DNA of 64,000 nucleotides, taken from positions 123,115 to 187,114 of the forward strand of contig JAUHYD010000010.1 of assembly GCA_030426665.1 (NCBI GenBank), read 5' to 3'. Shown here one piece after another: positions 55,294-64,000 of the stretch. The notes under the pieces were generated by a model. It was given only the letters and a program-made list of their open reading frames with translations, was not told where the DNA came from and ran no database searches. The position numbers and the translations under genes were made by a program. The stretch comes from Bacteroidia bacterium. GTDB lineage: Bacteria > Bacteroidota > Bacteroidia > Chitinophagales > Chitinophagaceae. How positions within the stretch are numbered: the stretch's first letter is position 1; each line of letters starts with the position of its first letter.

Positions 55294-57663
55294 ATGAAGA
55301 AAATATTATTTACACTTATTTGTTGCTGTTCTTTCCTCCTGAGTGATGCCCAAATTACCCTTATAGACCCGACCGCCGGCGGAGGGTTTGAGTCCGGTAC
55401 GTTTTTTGGGGCAAATGGATGGACACTGGTTGGCTTTGGCCCCAATCGGTGGGCAATAGGAAATGGCATTGTAAACACCGGCTTAAGAAGTGCATATATC
55501 GGTAACGCTTCAACCTTTGTTGGCACAGCTACTCCTGCAATAAATCACTTTTACAGTTCCGCACCTATAAACATTCCGGCAACTGCTTCTAACATTCTGT
55601 TATCATTCAGATATGCACAACCTGTGGTAGACTTTGGCAATGATTCATTTATAGTATCTATAGGTTTTGCTTCGGACCCGACACCAGTTTCGGGAAGCAC
55701 CATTCAGCCTATGTACAACAGAGTGTACACCAATACGGCTGCTGCCTACCCGGGCTTTGTTGAGGTAGGACCCATTGATTTGTCTGTTTACAACGGAACA
55801 TCAATTCGTGTTGTGTTTACCCATGTCAACAATGGCTCGGGAGCGCAAGGCATACCCGCAGTAGATAGTATATCACTGACGTATTGTAATATAGCCGGCG
55901 TAACCGGAACCAACATGGTATGCCCTACAGACACCGTACAGTTTGCATGTTCAGCATCAGGCGGCACCTGGAGTAGCTCCAATACCGCTGTTGCTACCGT
56001 TGATGCAACTTCAGGAATCGTCACAGGTGTTGCCACCGGCACTGCGTCTATATCGTATATTCTTGGCGGCTGTTTTTCAGTGAGAAATGTTACCGTTAAC
56101 CCGCAACCATCCGCAATTTTCGGCGATATTTCACTTTGTCTGGGCGACACTGCTACACTTTATGACACAACTGTAGGCGGAGTGTGGAGCAGTTCAGACG
56201 CTGCAACAGTGCCGGTGTCATCTACAGGTTTCATTACAGGGTCAACAGTTGGTACTGCTACTATTAGTTATCGCATGCCGGCCGCTTGCTGGTCGCTCGC
56301 AGAAGTTACAGTAAACCCCTTCCCGACTGCCTTTAATGTAACGGGTGGTGGCGTGGCATGTGCATCAGGTGCAGGTGTTCCGGTTGGTGTCGACAGCTCA
56401 GAACTGGGTGTCGATTACTCGATATCTGACGGCACATCTGTCGTTGCAACATCGTCCGGAACGGGCTTTCCGTTCGACATCAGTTCAATTTCCACTGCAG
56501 GATCGTACACCGTATCAGCAGCTAACGCTACATCCGGCTGTACCAGCGATATGACAGGCAGTGTTACAGTAACTATTGGGCCGGCAGTTGTTCCGGCAGT
56601 AACGATTACACCGCCTATTACGCTGGTGTGTACCGGCGGAAGTGGCACCTACACTGCTAACCCGGTTAACGAAGGCCCTACACCTTCCTATCAATGGTAT
56701 GTAAACGGTACTGCTACCGGCACAGGAACTTCGTATAGCTACGCTCCGGTGGCTGGTGATGTTGTCTCAGTAACACTTTATCCGGGTGGCATATGTGTAT
56801 CTCCTGACTCGGCAACGGGGAACCACACACCTATTATTACCGCTTATACAGCACCTTCAGTAACGAGTGCGGTGTCTCCCGGCAATCCATCATGTACAGG
56901 TGCTGTCGTAACGATGTCGGCGGTACCGATGTTTGGTGGTAGCGCACCCACTTATATCTGGACAAAGAACGGCATCAATGTCGCAACAGGCCCTACCTAC
57001 TCGTTCCTGCCTACAGGCGGCGATGTGGTATACTGCACCATGACCAGCAATTACTCGTGTCGAACCATAGATACCGCTGTTAGCCCCAATACGCTCATGG
57101 TAACAGAGGCCGGGTCTGCCGCACCTGATGTAACTGTGTCTGCTTTCCCAACCGGAAGCATCAGCTTAGGAGACATTGTATCGTTCACGGCAACTGTAAC
57201 AGGTGGAGCACCATCTGTATCGTACCAATGGATACTAAATGGCGTTGCAATACCGGGCGCAACTGCTGCAACACATTCTGATACTACCTTTACAGATGGG
57301 GATATCGTGACCTGCGAAGTGACAAATATGGACGCATGCGCTAAATCAACGCTTAAATCTGTTTTGCTGCCGGTACCCGCAACCGGCGTGAACGGAATAG
57401 TAAAACCGACTTCACTATTTAGCCTGGCGCCTAACCCCAACCGTGGAGACTTTACAGTAACAGGCAATGCAGCTACTACTTTGCCACTAACGCTGACTGT
57501 TACTAACATGGTCGGACAAACTGTTTATACACAAACAATAGCTCCACAAGCGGGCGCTATTAACCAGCGCATATCAATCGGCAACATGCCTGTGGGCATG
57601 TACTTGCTTAGTATCAAGTCTGACTCAGTTAATGAGCTGCATAGGTTTGTGTTAACTAATTAA
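55294..57663 (+). CDS. Secreted protein: jelly-roll, BIG2-like and Ig-like modules, T9SS sorting domain
   Basis: The frame opens at 55231, but the ATG at 55294 gives a clean signal peptide (MKKILFTLICCCSFLLSDAQ), so the product is 789 residues. A jelly-roll domain (about 21-200, DPTAGGGFESGTFFGANGWT) resembles that of the 870 residue protein. Two BIG2-like modules, one array-B-type module (FNVTGGGVACASGAGVPVGV), three Ig-like modules (YQWYVNGTATGTG, YIWTKNGINVATG, YQWILNGVAIPGA) and a T9SS type A domain (SLAPNPNRGDFTV through LHRFVLTN) follow. The module order at the C-terminus is the same as in the 3,173 residue protein next door, so the two probably descend from one gene. Confidence 0.9.
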   Translation: MKKILFTLICCCSFLLSDAQITLIDPTAGGGFESGTFFGANGWTLVGFGPNRWAIGNGIVNTGLRSAYIGNASTFVGTATPAINHFYSSAPINIPATASNILLSFRYAQPVVDFGNDSFIVSIGFASDPTPVSGSTIQPMYNRVYTNTAAAYPGFVEVGPIDLSVYNGTSIRVVFTHVNNGSGAQGIPAVDSISLTYCNIAGVTGTNMVCPTDTVQFACSASGGTWSSSNTAVATVDATSGIVTGVATGTASISYILGGCFSVRNVTVNPQPSAIFGDISLCLGDTATLYDTTVGGVWSSSDAATVPVSSTGFITGSTVGTATISYRMPAACWSLAEVTVNPFPTAFNVTGGGVACASGAGVPVGVDSSELGVDYSISDGTSVVATSSGTGFPFDISSISTAGSYTVSAANATSGCTSDMTGSVTVTIGPAVVPAVTITPPITLVCTGGSGTYTANPVNEGPTPSYQWYVNGTATGTGTSYSYAPVAGDVVSVTLYPGGICVSPDSATGNHTPIITAYTAPSVTSAVSPGNPSCTGAVVTMSAVPMFGGSAPTYIWTKNGINVATGPTYSFLPTGGDVVYCTMTSNYSCRTIDTAVSPNTLMVTEAGSAAPDVTVSAFPTGSISLGDIVSFTATVTGGAPSVSYQWILNGVAIPGATAATHSDTTFTDGDIVTCEVTNMDACAKSTLKSVLLPVPATGVNGIVKPTSLFSLAPNPNRGDFTVTGNAATTLPLTLTVTNMVGQTVYTQTIAPQAGAINQRISIGNMPVGMYLLSIKSDSVNELHRFVLTN

Positions 57664-57690
57664 GTTAAGAATAGTAATCAAAATATTTGC

Positions 57691-57716
57691 AAAGGCTGCA
57701 GTATGCAGCCTTTGTT
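57691..57716 (+). terminator. Hairpin behind the 789 residue protein gene, probable terminator
   Basis: A perfect 10 bp stem (aaaggctgca, 57691-57700, and complement 57704-57713) with a 3 base loop starts 27 bp after the stop. The T-run behind it is broken (ttgttgt), so strength is uncertain. Confidence 0.7.
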
Positions 57717-57883
57717 GTATGTAAAGAGAAGACGGTTAGCTTTTTTATAGTACTTGTCAAATTGCAAAACCGCTTCTGCCTTTCAAAACCAATCTTAATA
57801 AGCTATTGAAAAAAATAATGGAAAATTCAGACACTAATTACGCTACAATAAGCACCTGAAGTAAATAGGCAAATGATCATTGA

Positions 57884-59332
57884 CTACACTTTTGCTTCAA
57901 TTTCTTTTTCAATATACTGAACTACCCAATCGGTATTTTCAAGCTCGAGGATTTGCCTGAGAATTTTCCCTTCAGCAATTAATGACAACTCATTTATTGT
58001 GTTTACAATTCTTTTTTTGCATGACTTTAGTTCGCCTACTGTCTTTTGGGAAACCTTAATATTTCTTTTCCAATCCCCAAAATATTTAATTCCTTCCAAT
58101 ACAGCATATAAAGACGGTAAAACTATTATTAAAAACATCAAAATAGGCAAAACCAATTTGATATATAAAGTAGAAGGATTCAAAATGTGTTTAAATTCTA
58201 AAAACTCCAATACAAACTTAAAAATTACAGCAACAAAAAATGCAACCTTGACAATACTTAGAAAAACGTGTATGACTTTTTCTTTTTGTTTAAACCTATG
58301 AATCCTTTTCTTTTCATGGTAAGCAACTTGCTCCTCTGCAAGACACCATAACATTCTTTTAGCGTTTTGAAAGCTATCAATTTTAGATATCGATTTCGCT
58401 AATTGCCTTTCTATTTCAAGTATTTTCCGAAAATTGATTGACACACTTTCGTCAGTAATATCAACTTTAGATAAAGGTGTAATTGGGATTTTTGCACTTT
58501 TAAACCATATCAAACTTCTCAAATACTCGGCCTCCCTTCTACTCTCTAAGAATCTATGCTTCCATTTGTTTGCGAAGAATACCAAAAGTACAAAAGAGAG
58601 CAACAGAAAAAATATTTCAAATATTGCAAAAACAAATTTTAATGAATGCAAAATATCATGTTCGTCATTTTGGCTTTCGTGAAAAAACAACAAAGCAGAG
58701 GCAAAACAAATTACTGCCAAAACACCGGTAACTAGCCCTGTAAGCCATATTGGCTCAAAGAATCGGTTTTTGAATTTTACCGCTTGAGTATCCAACTTTC
58801 TGAATAATTCATCAGCCTCATCTACTAACATATCCGTTCCCCTGACAGCATTAATAATGTGTACCTCCTTTCCTTGAGAACGAGCATATGCCACTATATC
58901 TCCGGTACCGCCTAAGCCCGCTGCTGGCTCTCCATCCCAAACGGCAAGAACTATATCAGATTCATCAACAATCTTTTTACCAACATCAAAGTAGGCTTCA
59001 TTTCTTTGTTCCTGATTTCGAGGAATGGCATCAGAATATACCTCATACCCTCCTGGATTACCAGTCAATAGCTTTTCAAATTCGCTACGTTCTGTCGCTC
59101 TTTTAAAGTCTTTTTTATACTCATTAATATCAAATGGAACCATTATTCTTAAAGGAGCCCCGATTTTTGATACTTCCTTTGCAAATATTGTATCTGCACC
59201 TGTAGCTAACGCTGTGATGCCCAACAAATTCTTATCAAACTCCTGAAAGTAGAGCAAACTAAAGTATATACTCTTACCAACTTCTGAGATATCAAATAAA
59301 TCCCTATGCCCGGTAATGCCAATCTTTAACAT
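57884..59332 (-). CDS. SLOG-domain protein with four membrane segments, SLATT-like (conflict system effector)
   Basis: The 482 residue protein starts MLKIGITGHRDLFDISEVGK. Residues 1-160 form a Rossmann-like SLOG domain: GITGHR, ATGADTIFAKEV, and the glycine-rich loop AAGLGGTGDIVAYA expected to bind a nucleotide or nucleotide-derived signal. Two membrane segments follow at about 195-217 and 231-253, then HRFLESRREAEYLRSLIW, then two more at 353-380 and 388-412 and a helical tail. SLOG domains joined to SLATT-type 2TM regions are known from nucleotide-signal conflict systems, where the membrane part is thought to act as a pore-forming effector. It lies 65 bp behind the TIR gene on the same strand. 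Confidence 0.78.
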   Translation of the reverse strand: MLKIGITGHRDLFDISEVGKSIYFSLLYFQEFDKNLLGITALATGADTIFAKEVSKIGAPLRIMVPFDINEYKKDFKRATERSEFEKLLTGNPGGYEVYSDAIPRNQEQRNEAYFDVGKKIVDESDIVLAVWDGEPAAGLGGTGDIVAYARSQGKEVHIINAVRGTDMLVDEADELFRKLDTQAVKFKNRFFEPIWLTGLVTGVLAVICFASALLFFHESQNDEHDILHSLKFVFAIFEIFFLLLSFVLLVFFANKWKHRFLESRREAEYLRSLIWFKSAKIPITPLSKVDITDESVSINFRKILEIERQLAKSISKIDSFQNAKRMLWCLAEEQVAYHEKKRIHRFKQKEKVIHVFLSIVKVAFFVAVIFKFVLEFLEFKHILNPSTLYIKLVLPILMFLIIVLPSLYAVLEGIKYFGDWKRNIKVSQKTVGELKSCKKRIVNTINELSLIAEGKILRQILELENTDWVVQYIEKEIEAKV

Positions 59333-59397
59333 AACAGAGATGTTTTACAGTAAATGAACATAAATCAATACACAGATAATAATTTCTGTTATTAACA

Positions 59398-60546
59398 CTA
59401 ATACTTTGTTGCATTTTTCCAATAATGACGATACTCTGCTGCAAAATCCGAAAAAGCATCATCTTTACTGTCAGATGCTGAAAACTGCAAATACCAATCA
59501 TTATGTTTGAGAGACTTAAAGTACGGATTTATTCTAATAACCCCTCCTGAATCATTGGGATCATCTGTTGCGGCTATATCGCCATCAATCAATAACCCGA
59601 TTAATGGTGGAACATTATCTGCAAAACGAACTTCAACATTTTTATTTTTAAACATTGCCGTATCGTTCTGAATTATTGAAAGTACTCCACCTATAGAGTT
59701 TGCATATGATTGCATTCTTTTGTTAATATTCCTAACAACGAAGGAATCAGGGCTATTAGGGCTAAGTAATAACAGTCTTATTTTGACACCTCTTTCTAAG
59801 GCATCTCTCAAATACTCCCGATGAATCTCTATTGTCGTCCTTAAAGTAATACCAGATACAAAAATTTCTCGTTTTGCTTTCATATATAACTCAATAGGTG
59901 GAGTCATATTATACTTACCTTCCCATTTCCTTGCTTCTATGTCTGTAAATCCGGATAATTTAATGGCATCTACGAGCCGAATCCCCCTAGGGTTTGTCTT
60001 ATTTACAACAGAATAATCCCTCAATATTGGTATTCCCAAACTTATGAAAAGCACAATACTCAACACAGTATACGTTAGTAAAGAACCGTGTATTATCTTT
60101 TTAGTTTTTATTACTCGAGTAGAAAAGGGTGGTATCGGTAGGCCTTTTACATGATTTGCCAATTGTTCAAAATACTGCTCTCCTCTGTAAAGAAATGCAT
60201 CAAACCATTGAGATGTAGACAAGTAAAGTTGAAGCCCTTTTGACAAGGCAATATTTTCAACCCTAAACACTATTATTTTCTTTCTGAAATTAGAAGCGTT
60301 GTCAATTTCATTCCTCACATTATCTGAAGCGTTTGAGTGCTTTGTCAGAATTAATACCACTACATCCGACCTTTCAATCCCATGAATGATCTCCTCCGCG
60401 TATTTACTACCCGGAGGAATATCTCGTTTATCTATAAAACAATTGATCTCATTCTCTTCAAAATACTTAACTAATTGTTTCGCCAAAACCTCATCCTTTC
60501 TGGCATAGCTTACAAATACATTGATTATTTTCGGTACATCTTTCAT
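59398..60546 (-). CDS. TIR domain protein with membrane segment and PLD-like C-terminal domain
   Basis: The product is 382 residues from the ATG at 60546; an upstream TTG is not needed. Residues 8-135 are a TIR domain (INVFVSYARKDEVLAKQL, CFIDKRDIPPGSKYAEEI as BB loop, SDVVVLILTKHSNAS); the Glu pair at 51-52 is where the NAD-cleaving Glu of active TIRs is expected. One membrane helix (about 153-173) follows. The C-terminal part (REIFVSGITLRTTIEIHREY, RGVKIRLLLLSPNSPD) resembles the phospholipase D-like DUF5919 type domain, but no HKD motif is visible, so it may sense rather than cut. With the SLOG gene behind it this looks like a defence operon. Confidence 0.8.
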   Translation of the reverse strand: MKDVPKIINVFVSYARKDEVLAKQLVKYFEENEINCFIDKRDIPPGSKYAEEIIHGIERSDVVVLILTKHSNASDNVRNEIDNASNFRKKIIVFRVENIALSKGLQLYLSTSQWFDAFLYRGEQYFEQLANHVKGLPIPPFSTRVIKTKKIIHGSLLTYTVLSIVLFISLGIPILRDYSVVNKTNPRGIRLVDAIKLSGFTDIEARKWEGKYNMTPPIELYMKAKREIFVSGITLRTTIEIHREYLRDALERGVKIRLLLLSPNSPDSFVVRNINKRMQSYANSIGGVLSIIQNDTAMFKNKNVEVRFADNVPPLIGLLIDGDIAATDDPNDSGGVIRINPYFKSLKHNDWYLQFSASDSKDDAFSDFAAEYRHYWKNATKY

Positions 60547-60989
60547 AAGAAAAAACAAAAAAGTATACAAAATTCAGAAGTGCAATTTAATACATATTTT
60601 CATTATGCTTATGGTTGCACCTAAATTCTATTGCCGCTTTTTGGTCTTGGTTTGTAACAAGTTTCAATAGCAAACATTATGGCAACAGAAAATAGGTAGA
60701 GACACTAAACCTGAGTATTATTTAACAATTCTTCAATAGGCACTGAGATGGTTTATGTTAATCAGAAAAACCACAATTGGTGTAATTATACAAAAACAGC
60801 ATAAATATGACGTTTGATGTATTTTTCACCAAAGCAATTGATTAGAATAGATGAAAACACAAATACTTTCGTGTGCTATTATTCATTATATTTAATTCTG
60901 TTCATACCCCCATTATTAAATATGGATATGTGCTGGTGTTGTAGTTTCCTGTTGCCGGAACTTTTTTAAACCTGTTTTGTTATAACATC
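60547..60989. other. Divergent intergenic region of the conflict cluster
   Basis: This 443 bp stretch separates the divergent TIR and STAND genes and should hold both promoters. It is AT-rich. No ORF above about 20 codons, no tRNA and no attachment-site-like repeat was seen. Confidence 0.5.
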
Positions 60990-63900
60990 ATGAACTATTA
61001 CAAAATATTCTTAGCCTCCTCTTCTGAGCTCAAAGCAGAGAGAAACGAATTTGTAGCAGGTATTCACAATCTGAACAAAGACCTAAGGGAAAAAGGTGTA
61101 GCCTTAGAAGTGGAATGGTGGGAAGATGTAGATGATGCTTTCAATACAAGCTGCAAACAGGACGACTACAATGAGTACCTGAAACTGTGCCATTTTTTCG
61201 TGATGTTGATATGGACTAAAGTGGGTAAGTTTTCTAATATAGAATATGACCTTGCTCGCAGCCTGAATAATCAAAACAACTTGCCGAGAGTTTATGTGTA
61301 TGAAAAAACTACTCCCAAAGATGGTGTTACCGATACAGATAAATACAGTAAGCAGGCATTTATGGATAAGCTAATGCTTTCTGGTCACCAACAGTTCCCG
61401 ACACAATTTGAGAGTATGGACACCGTGATAGGAAAGTTTAAAGAAAATGTTAAGCGGCTCTTTGCTGACTCATACCAATTGCAGTTTCAGCATGCATCTA
61501 CCGCTATGTTACTTTCCCCAACGGGTGTGAGTAGTCCCGAAGAATTTATGGGACGAAAAGAAGAGCTAAATACCATAGCTAAAAGGCTGACCGAAGGGCA
61601 GCGGCTGATGCTGATAAATGCAGAGGGTGGAATTGGCAAAACAACACTTGCTGCCCGATACTGGAAGGACACAGAAACGAAGTATAAAAGCCATGCATGG
61701 TTGTATTGTGAGGAAGGAATCATGAATGCGCTAAAAAGCCTCGCACCCGGCATCGGTATTGACCTTGCTGTTTATGATACGGAGCACGAGCAACAACATG
61801 CTTTAAGAATTGCACTCAGCAAATTGCAAGATGGCTTTCTGCTGGTGCTGGACAATGCAAACGACCCGGACGATGTAATTGCATTTCGGGAAGCATTTGA
61901 AGGGTGGCAATGGCATGTATTAATTACCAGCCGTTGTAATGGAATACTCCCAAAGAACGAAGAATTGCCGATAGAACATTTGCCACCGGAGTTGGCTGCT
62001 GAGTTATTTACAAAGTACTATAATGAACCGGATAACCCTGCTTTCTCTTCGCTATTAAGCAGACTCTTAGAAGCCATCAGGTACAATACATTGCTGGTAG
62101 AGGTTTTTTCTAAAAACATGGCAGAAGCGAGCCAAATGGCATACGCACCGCTGAACATGAAAACGTTTCTGGAACTGCTGGAAAAAGAGGGACTACACTT
62201 AGCAAATAATAGTTTTGAGGTAAAGAGTGAATATGGCACAAAGCGCAAAGCTGCGACGACTGATGAAATACTGAATGTATTATATGACTTTACAAAACTA
62301 AAGGAAGCAGAAAGTACCGCACTACTGAACATAAGTCTGTTGCCAGCAGTACCCTATAGATTACCTTTTCTGATAAGCCTGTTTGCGACCGTGGAAACCG
62401 AAAGAGACTATAAGAACACAATAAAAGCACTTGTAAAAACCGGCTGGCTCAGTACATCAGAAGACACCTACAGGCTAAGCCCCGTGATACAAAAGCTATT
62501 GCTAAACAAACATGCCACAACGCTTGGCAGCGATGCCTTGCCACTACTCGGACGATTAAACACCAAGCTGGAAAATGACGCATATAATCTGCTACACATT
62601 TCTCTCGCTGATGCAAAACCCTATACTGAACTCGCAACTGAGCTATACAAATGCTTGCAGAAAGACCCGAATAAAGAGTTAGCGACCTACTTACTCTCCG
62701 TAGCTATCTATTACAAAGGTATTGGTGATTTGGTGGGCGAGAAGAAATGTCTCGAGTACTTTCAGGAGGTATGCAGGTCATTATGTGGCATAGACGTCAC
62801 GTCCTTATCATACAAATATGGGTTGGCGGTTTCGTATTGTAAATTAGGAGACGTATATCAAGCAAAAGGTGATTGGAACTTGGCTTTGGAAAATTATCAG
62901 GAATACAACAGATTGGAAAAGGAGGTTTCGGATAGCAGTCCTGATACTTTGGAATACAAATATGGGTTGGCGATTTCGTATGGAAAATTAGGAGGCGTAT
63001 ATGAAGCTAAAGGAGATTGGGACACGGCTTTGGAAAATTATCAGGAATACAACAGATTGGTAAAGGAGGTTTCGGCAAGCAGTCCTGATACTTTGGAATA
63101 CAAATATGGGTTGGCGATTTCGTATGAAAAATTAGGAGGCGTATATCATCAAGCTAAAGGTGATTGGGACACGGCTTTGGAAAATTATCAGGAATACAAC
63201 AGATTGGTAAAGGAGGTTTCGGCAAGCAGTCCTGATACATTAGCATACAAATATGTGTTGGCGATTTCGTATTCTAGATTAGGAGGCGTATTTGAAGCTA
63301 AAGGAGATTGGGACACGGCTTTGGAAAATTATCAGGAATGCAACAGATTGGAAAAGGAGGTTTCGGATAGCAGTCCTGATACTTTGGAATACAAAAATGG
63401 GTTGGCGATTTCGTATCAAAATTTAGGAAACGTATATGAAGCTAAAGGAAGTTGGGATATGGCTTTGGAAAATTATCAGAAATTCAACAGATTGGTAAAG
63501 GAGGTTTCGGCAAGCAGTCCTGATACATTAGCATACAAAAATGTGTTGGCGATTTCTTATTTAAAATTAGGAAACGTATATAAAGTTAAAGGAGATTGGG
63601 ACACGGCTTTGGAAAATTATCAGCAAGACTTAAAAATATCTAAAGACATTTCGGATAGCAGTCCTGATACTTTGGAATACAAAAATGGGTTGGCGATTTC
63701 TTATCAAAATTTAGGAGGCGTATATGAAGCTAAAGGAGATTGGGACACGGCTTTGGAAAATTATCAGGAATACAACAGATTAATAAAGGAGGTTTCGGCA
63801 AGCAGTCCTGATACATTAGCATACAAAAATGGGTTGGCGAGTTCTTATCAAAATTTAGGAGCCGTATATGAAACTAAAGGAGATTGGGACACGGCTTTGG

Positions 63901-64000
63901 AAAATTATCAGCAAGAATTAAAAATATCTAAAGACATTTCGGATAGCAGTCCTGATACTTTGGAATACAAAAATGGGTTGGCGATTTCTTATCAGAATTT
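60990..64000 (+). CDS. DUF4062/TIR-like - STAND NTPase - TPR protein (partial, C-terminus outside window)
   Basis: The ATG at 60990 opens a frame of 1,003 codons that runs off the right edge. Residues 1-110 (YYKIFLASSSELKAERNEF, LEVEWWEDVDDAF, FFVMLIWTKVGKFSNIEYDL) resemble the DUF4062/TIR-like domain found at the start of many bacterial NLR-like proteins. A STAND NTPase follows: MGRKEELNTIAKRL, Walker A NAEGGIGKTTLA (210-221), Walker B FLLVLDNAND (283-292), and LITSR (311-315). From about residue 600 there is a TPR-like array of 48 residue units. Such proteins sense an invader with the repeat region, oligomerise with ATP and switch on the N-terminal effector. Start chosen because the N-terminal domain begins directly there. 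Confidence 0.85.
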   Translation, partial: MNYYKIFLASSSELKAERNEFVAGIHNLNKDLREKGVALEVEWWEDVDDAFNTSCKQDDYNEYLKLCHFFVMLIWTKVGKFSNIEYDLARSLNNQNNLPRVYVYEKTTPKDGVTDTDKYSKQAFMDKLMLSGHQQFPTQFESMDTVIGKFKENVKRLFADSYQLQFQHASTAMLLSPTGVSSPEEFMGRKEELNTIAKRLTEGQRLMLINAEGGIGKTTLAARYWKDTETKYKSHAWLYCEEGIMNALKSLAPGIGIDLAVYDTEHEQQHALRIALSKLQDGFLLVLDNANDPDDVIAFREAFEGWQWHVLITSRCNGILPKNEELPIEHLPPELAAELFTKYYNEPDNPAFSSLLSRLLEAIRYNTLLVEVFSKNMAEASQMAYAPLNMKTFLELLEKEGLHLANNSFEVKSEYGTKRKAATTDEILNVLYDFTKLKEAESTALLNISLLPAVPYRLPFLISLFATVETERDYKNTIKALVKTGWLSTSEDTYRLSPVIQKLLLNKHATTLGSDALPLLGRLNTKLENDAYNLLHISLADAKPYTELATELYKCLQKDPNKELATYLLSVAIYYKGIGDLVGEKKCLEYFQEVCRSLCGIDVTSLSYKYGLAVSYCKLGDVYQAKGDWNLALENYQEYNRLEKEVSDSSPDTLEYKYGLAISYGKLGGVYEAKGDWDTALENYQEYNRLVKEVSASSPDTLEYKYGLAISYEKLGGVYHQAKGDWDTALENYQEYNRLVKEVSASSPDTLAYKYVLAISYSRLGGVFEAKGDWDTALENYQECNRLEKEVSDSSPDTLEYKNGLAISYQNLGNVYEAKGSWDMALENYQKFNRLVKEVSASSPDTLAYKNVLAISYLKLGNVYKVKGDWDTALENYQQDLKISKDISDSSPDTLEYKNGLAISYQNLGGVYEAKGDWDTALENYQEYNRLIKEVSASSPDTLAYKNGLASSYQNLGAVYETKGDWDTALENYQQELKISKDISDSSPDTLEYKNGLAISYQN
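62797..64000 (+). repeat. Near-identical 144 bp tandem repeats coding TPR units (continues past edge)
   Basis: From about 62797 the gene is a tandem array with a 144 bp period (marker ctgatac at 62941 and 63085; the next at 63232 is offset by 147 because of one extra codon). At least seven full units and a partial one are in the window, each reading SSPDTLEYK.GLAISY..LG.VY, then AKGDWDTALENYQ. Several units differ at only a few bases, third positions included, which shows recent slippage or unequal exchange. Confidence 0.92.

Noticed and set aside
57884-64000. Mobile island with attachment sites around the conflict cluster
   Set aside because: No tRNA, integrase, transposase or terminal direct repeat could be seen, and the right end of the cluster lies outside the window.

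Overview
The window looks like chromosomal DNA of a member of Bacteroidota, most likely of the Chitinophagales/Sphingobacteriales type. Supporting signs are a short primary sigma factor of the Bacteroidota kind, several -7 boxes of the TAnnTTTG form, lipoproteins with simple lipoboxes, and many secreted proteins ending in C-terminal domains of the type IX secretion system (T9SS). No tRNA, rRNA, CRISPR array, insertion sequence or integrase was seen. Species cannot be named from the sequence alone.

Region 1 (1-22543, minus strand) is one open reading frame that runs off the left edge: at least 7,514 codons with no stop. It starts with a signal peptide, a glycine-rich domain, a GEVED-like domain and two parallel beta-helix segments. 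It then has about 33 copies of a 91-92 residue Ig/PKD-like module (array A) and about 24 copies of an 89 residue 'TGGG..C' module (array B). Both arrays are built of five-module superunits (1374 bp and 1332 bp), and one 800 bp stretch is duplicated without a mismatch.

Region 2 (22.9-26.8 kb) holds an FtsE-type ABC ATPase with a lipoprotein gene behind it, then dnaK and its terminator, and a 54 residue small ORF. Region 3 (27.2-34.3 kb, minus) is a run of three secreted T9SS proteins; two of them carry seven BIG2-like modules each. Region 4 (34.7-45.2 kb) is mostly housekeeping: a Sco-type copper chaperone, an EamA transporter, the primary sigma factor RpoD, glutaryl-CoA dehydrogenase, IspD, a Bax1-inhibitor family membrane protein, a glycosyltransferase fused to a degenerate sugar-phosphate transferase-like region, an SRPBCC protein, and small lipoproteins or unknowns.

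Region 5 (45.5-57.7 kb, plus) has two more T9SS surface proteins: a 3,173 residue one with an N-terminal lectin-like domain and 30 BIG2-like modules, and a 789 residue one with a jelly-roll domain, BIG2-like modules and Ig-like modules. The six large secreted proteins share module families, so this locus appears to be a source of shuffled adhesin modules.

Region 6 (57.9-64 kb) looks like a conflict or defence cluster. A TIR-transmembrane-PLD-like protein gene and a SLOG-SLATT-type membrane protein gene lie in tandem on the minus strand. Divergent from them is a gene running off the right edge that encodes a DUF4062/TIR-like domain, a STAND (NB-ARC-like) NTPase and a TPR array whose 144 bp repeats are nearly identical in DNA. 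This trio is the best candidate in the window for a poorly described system.
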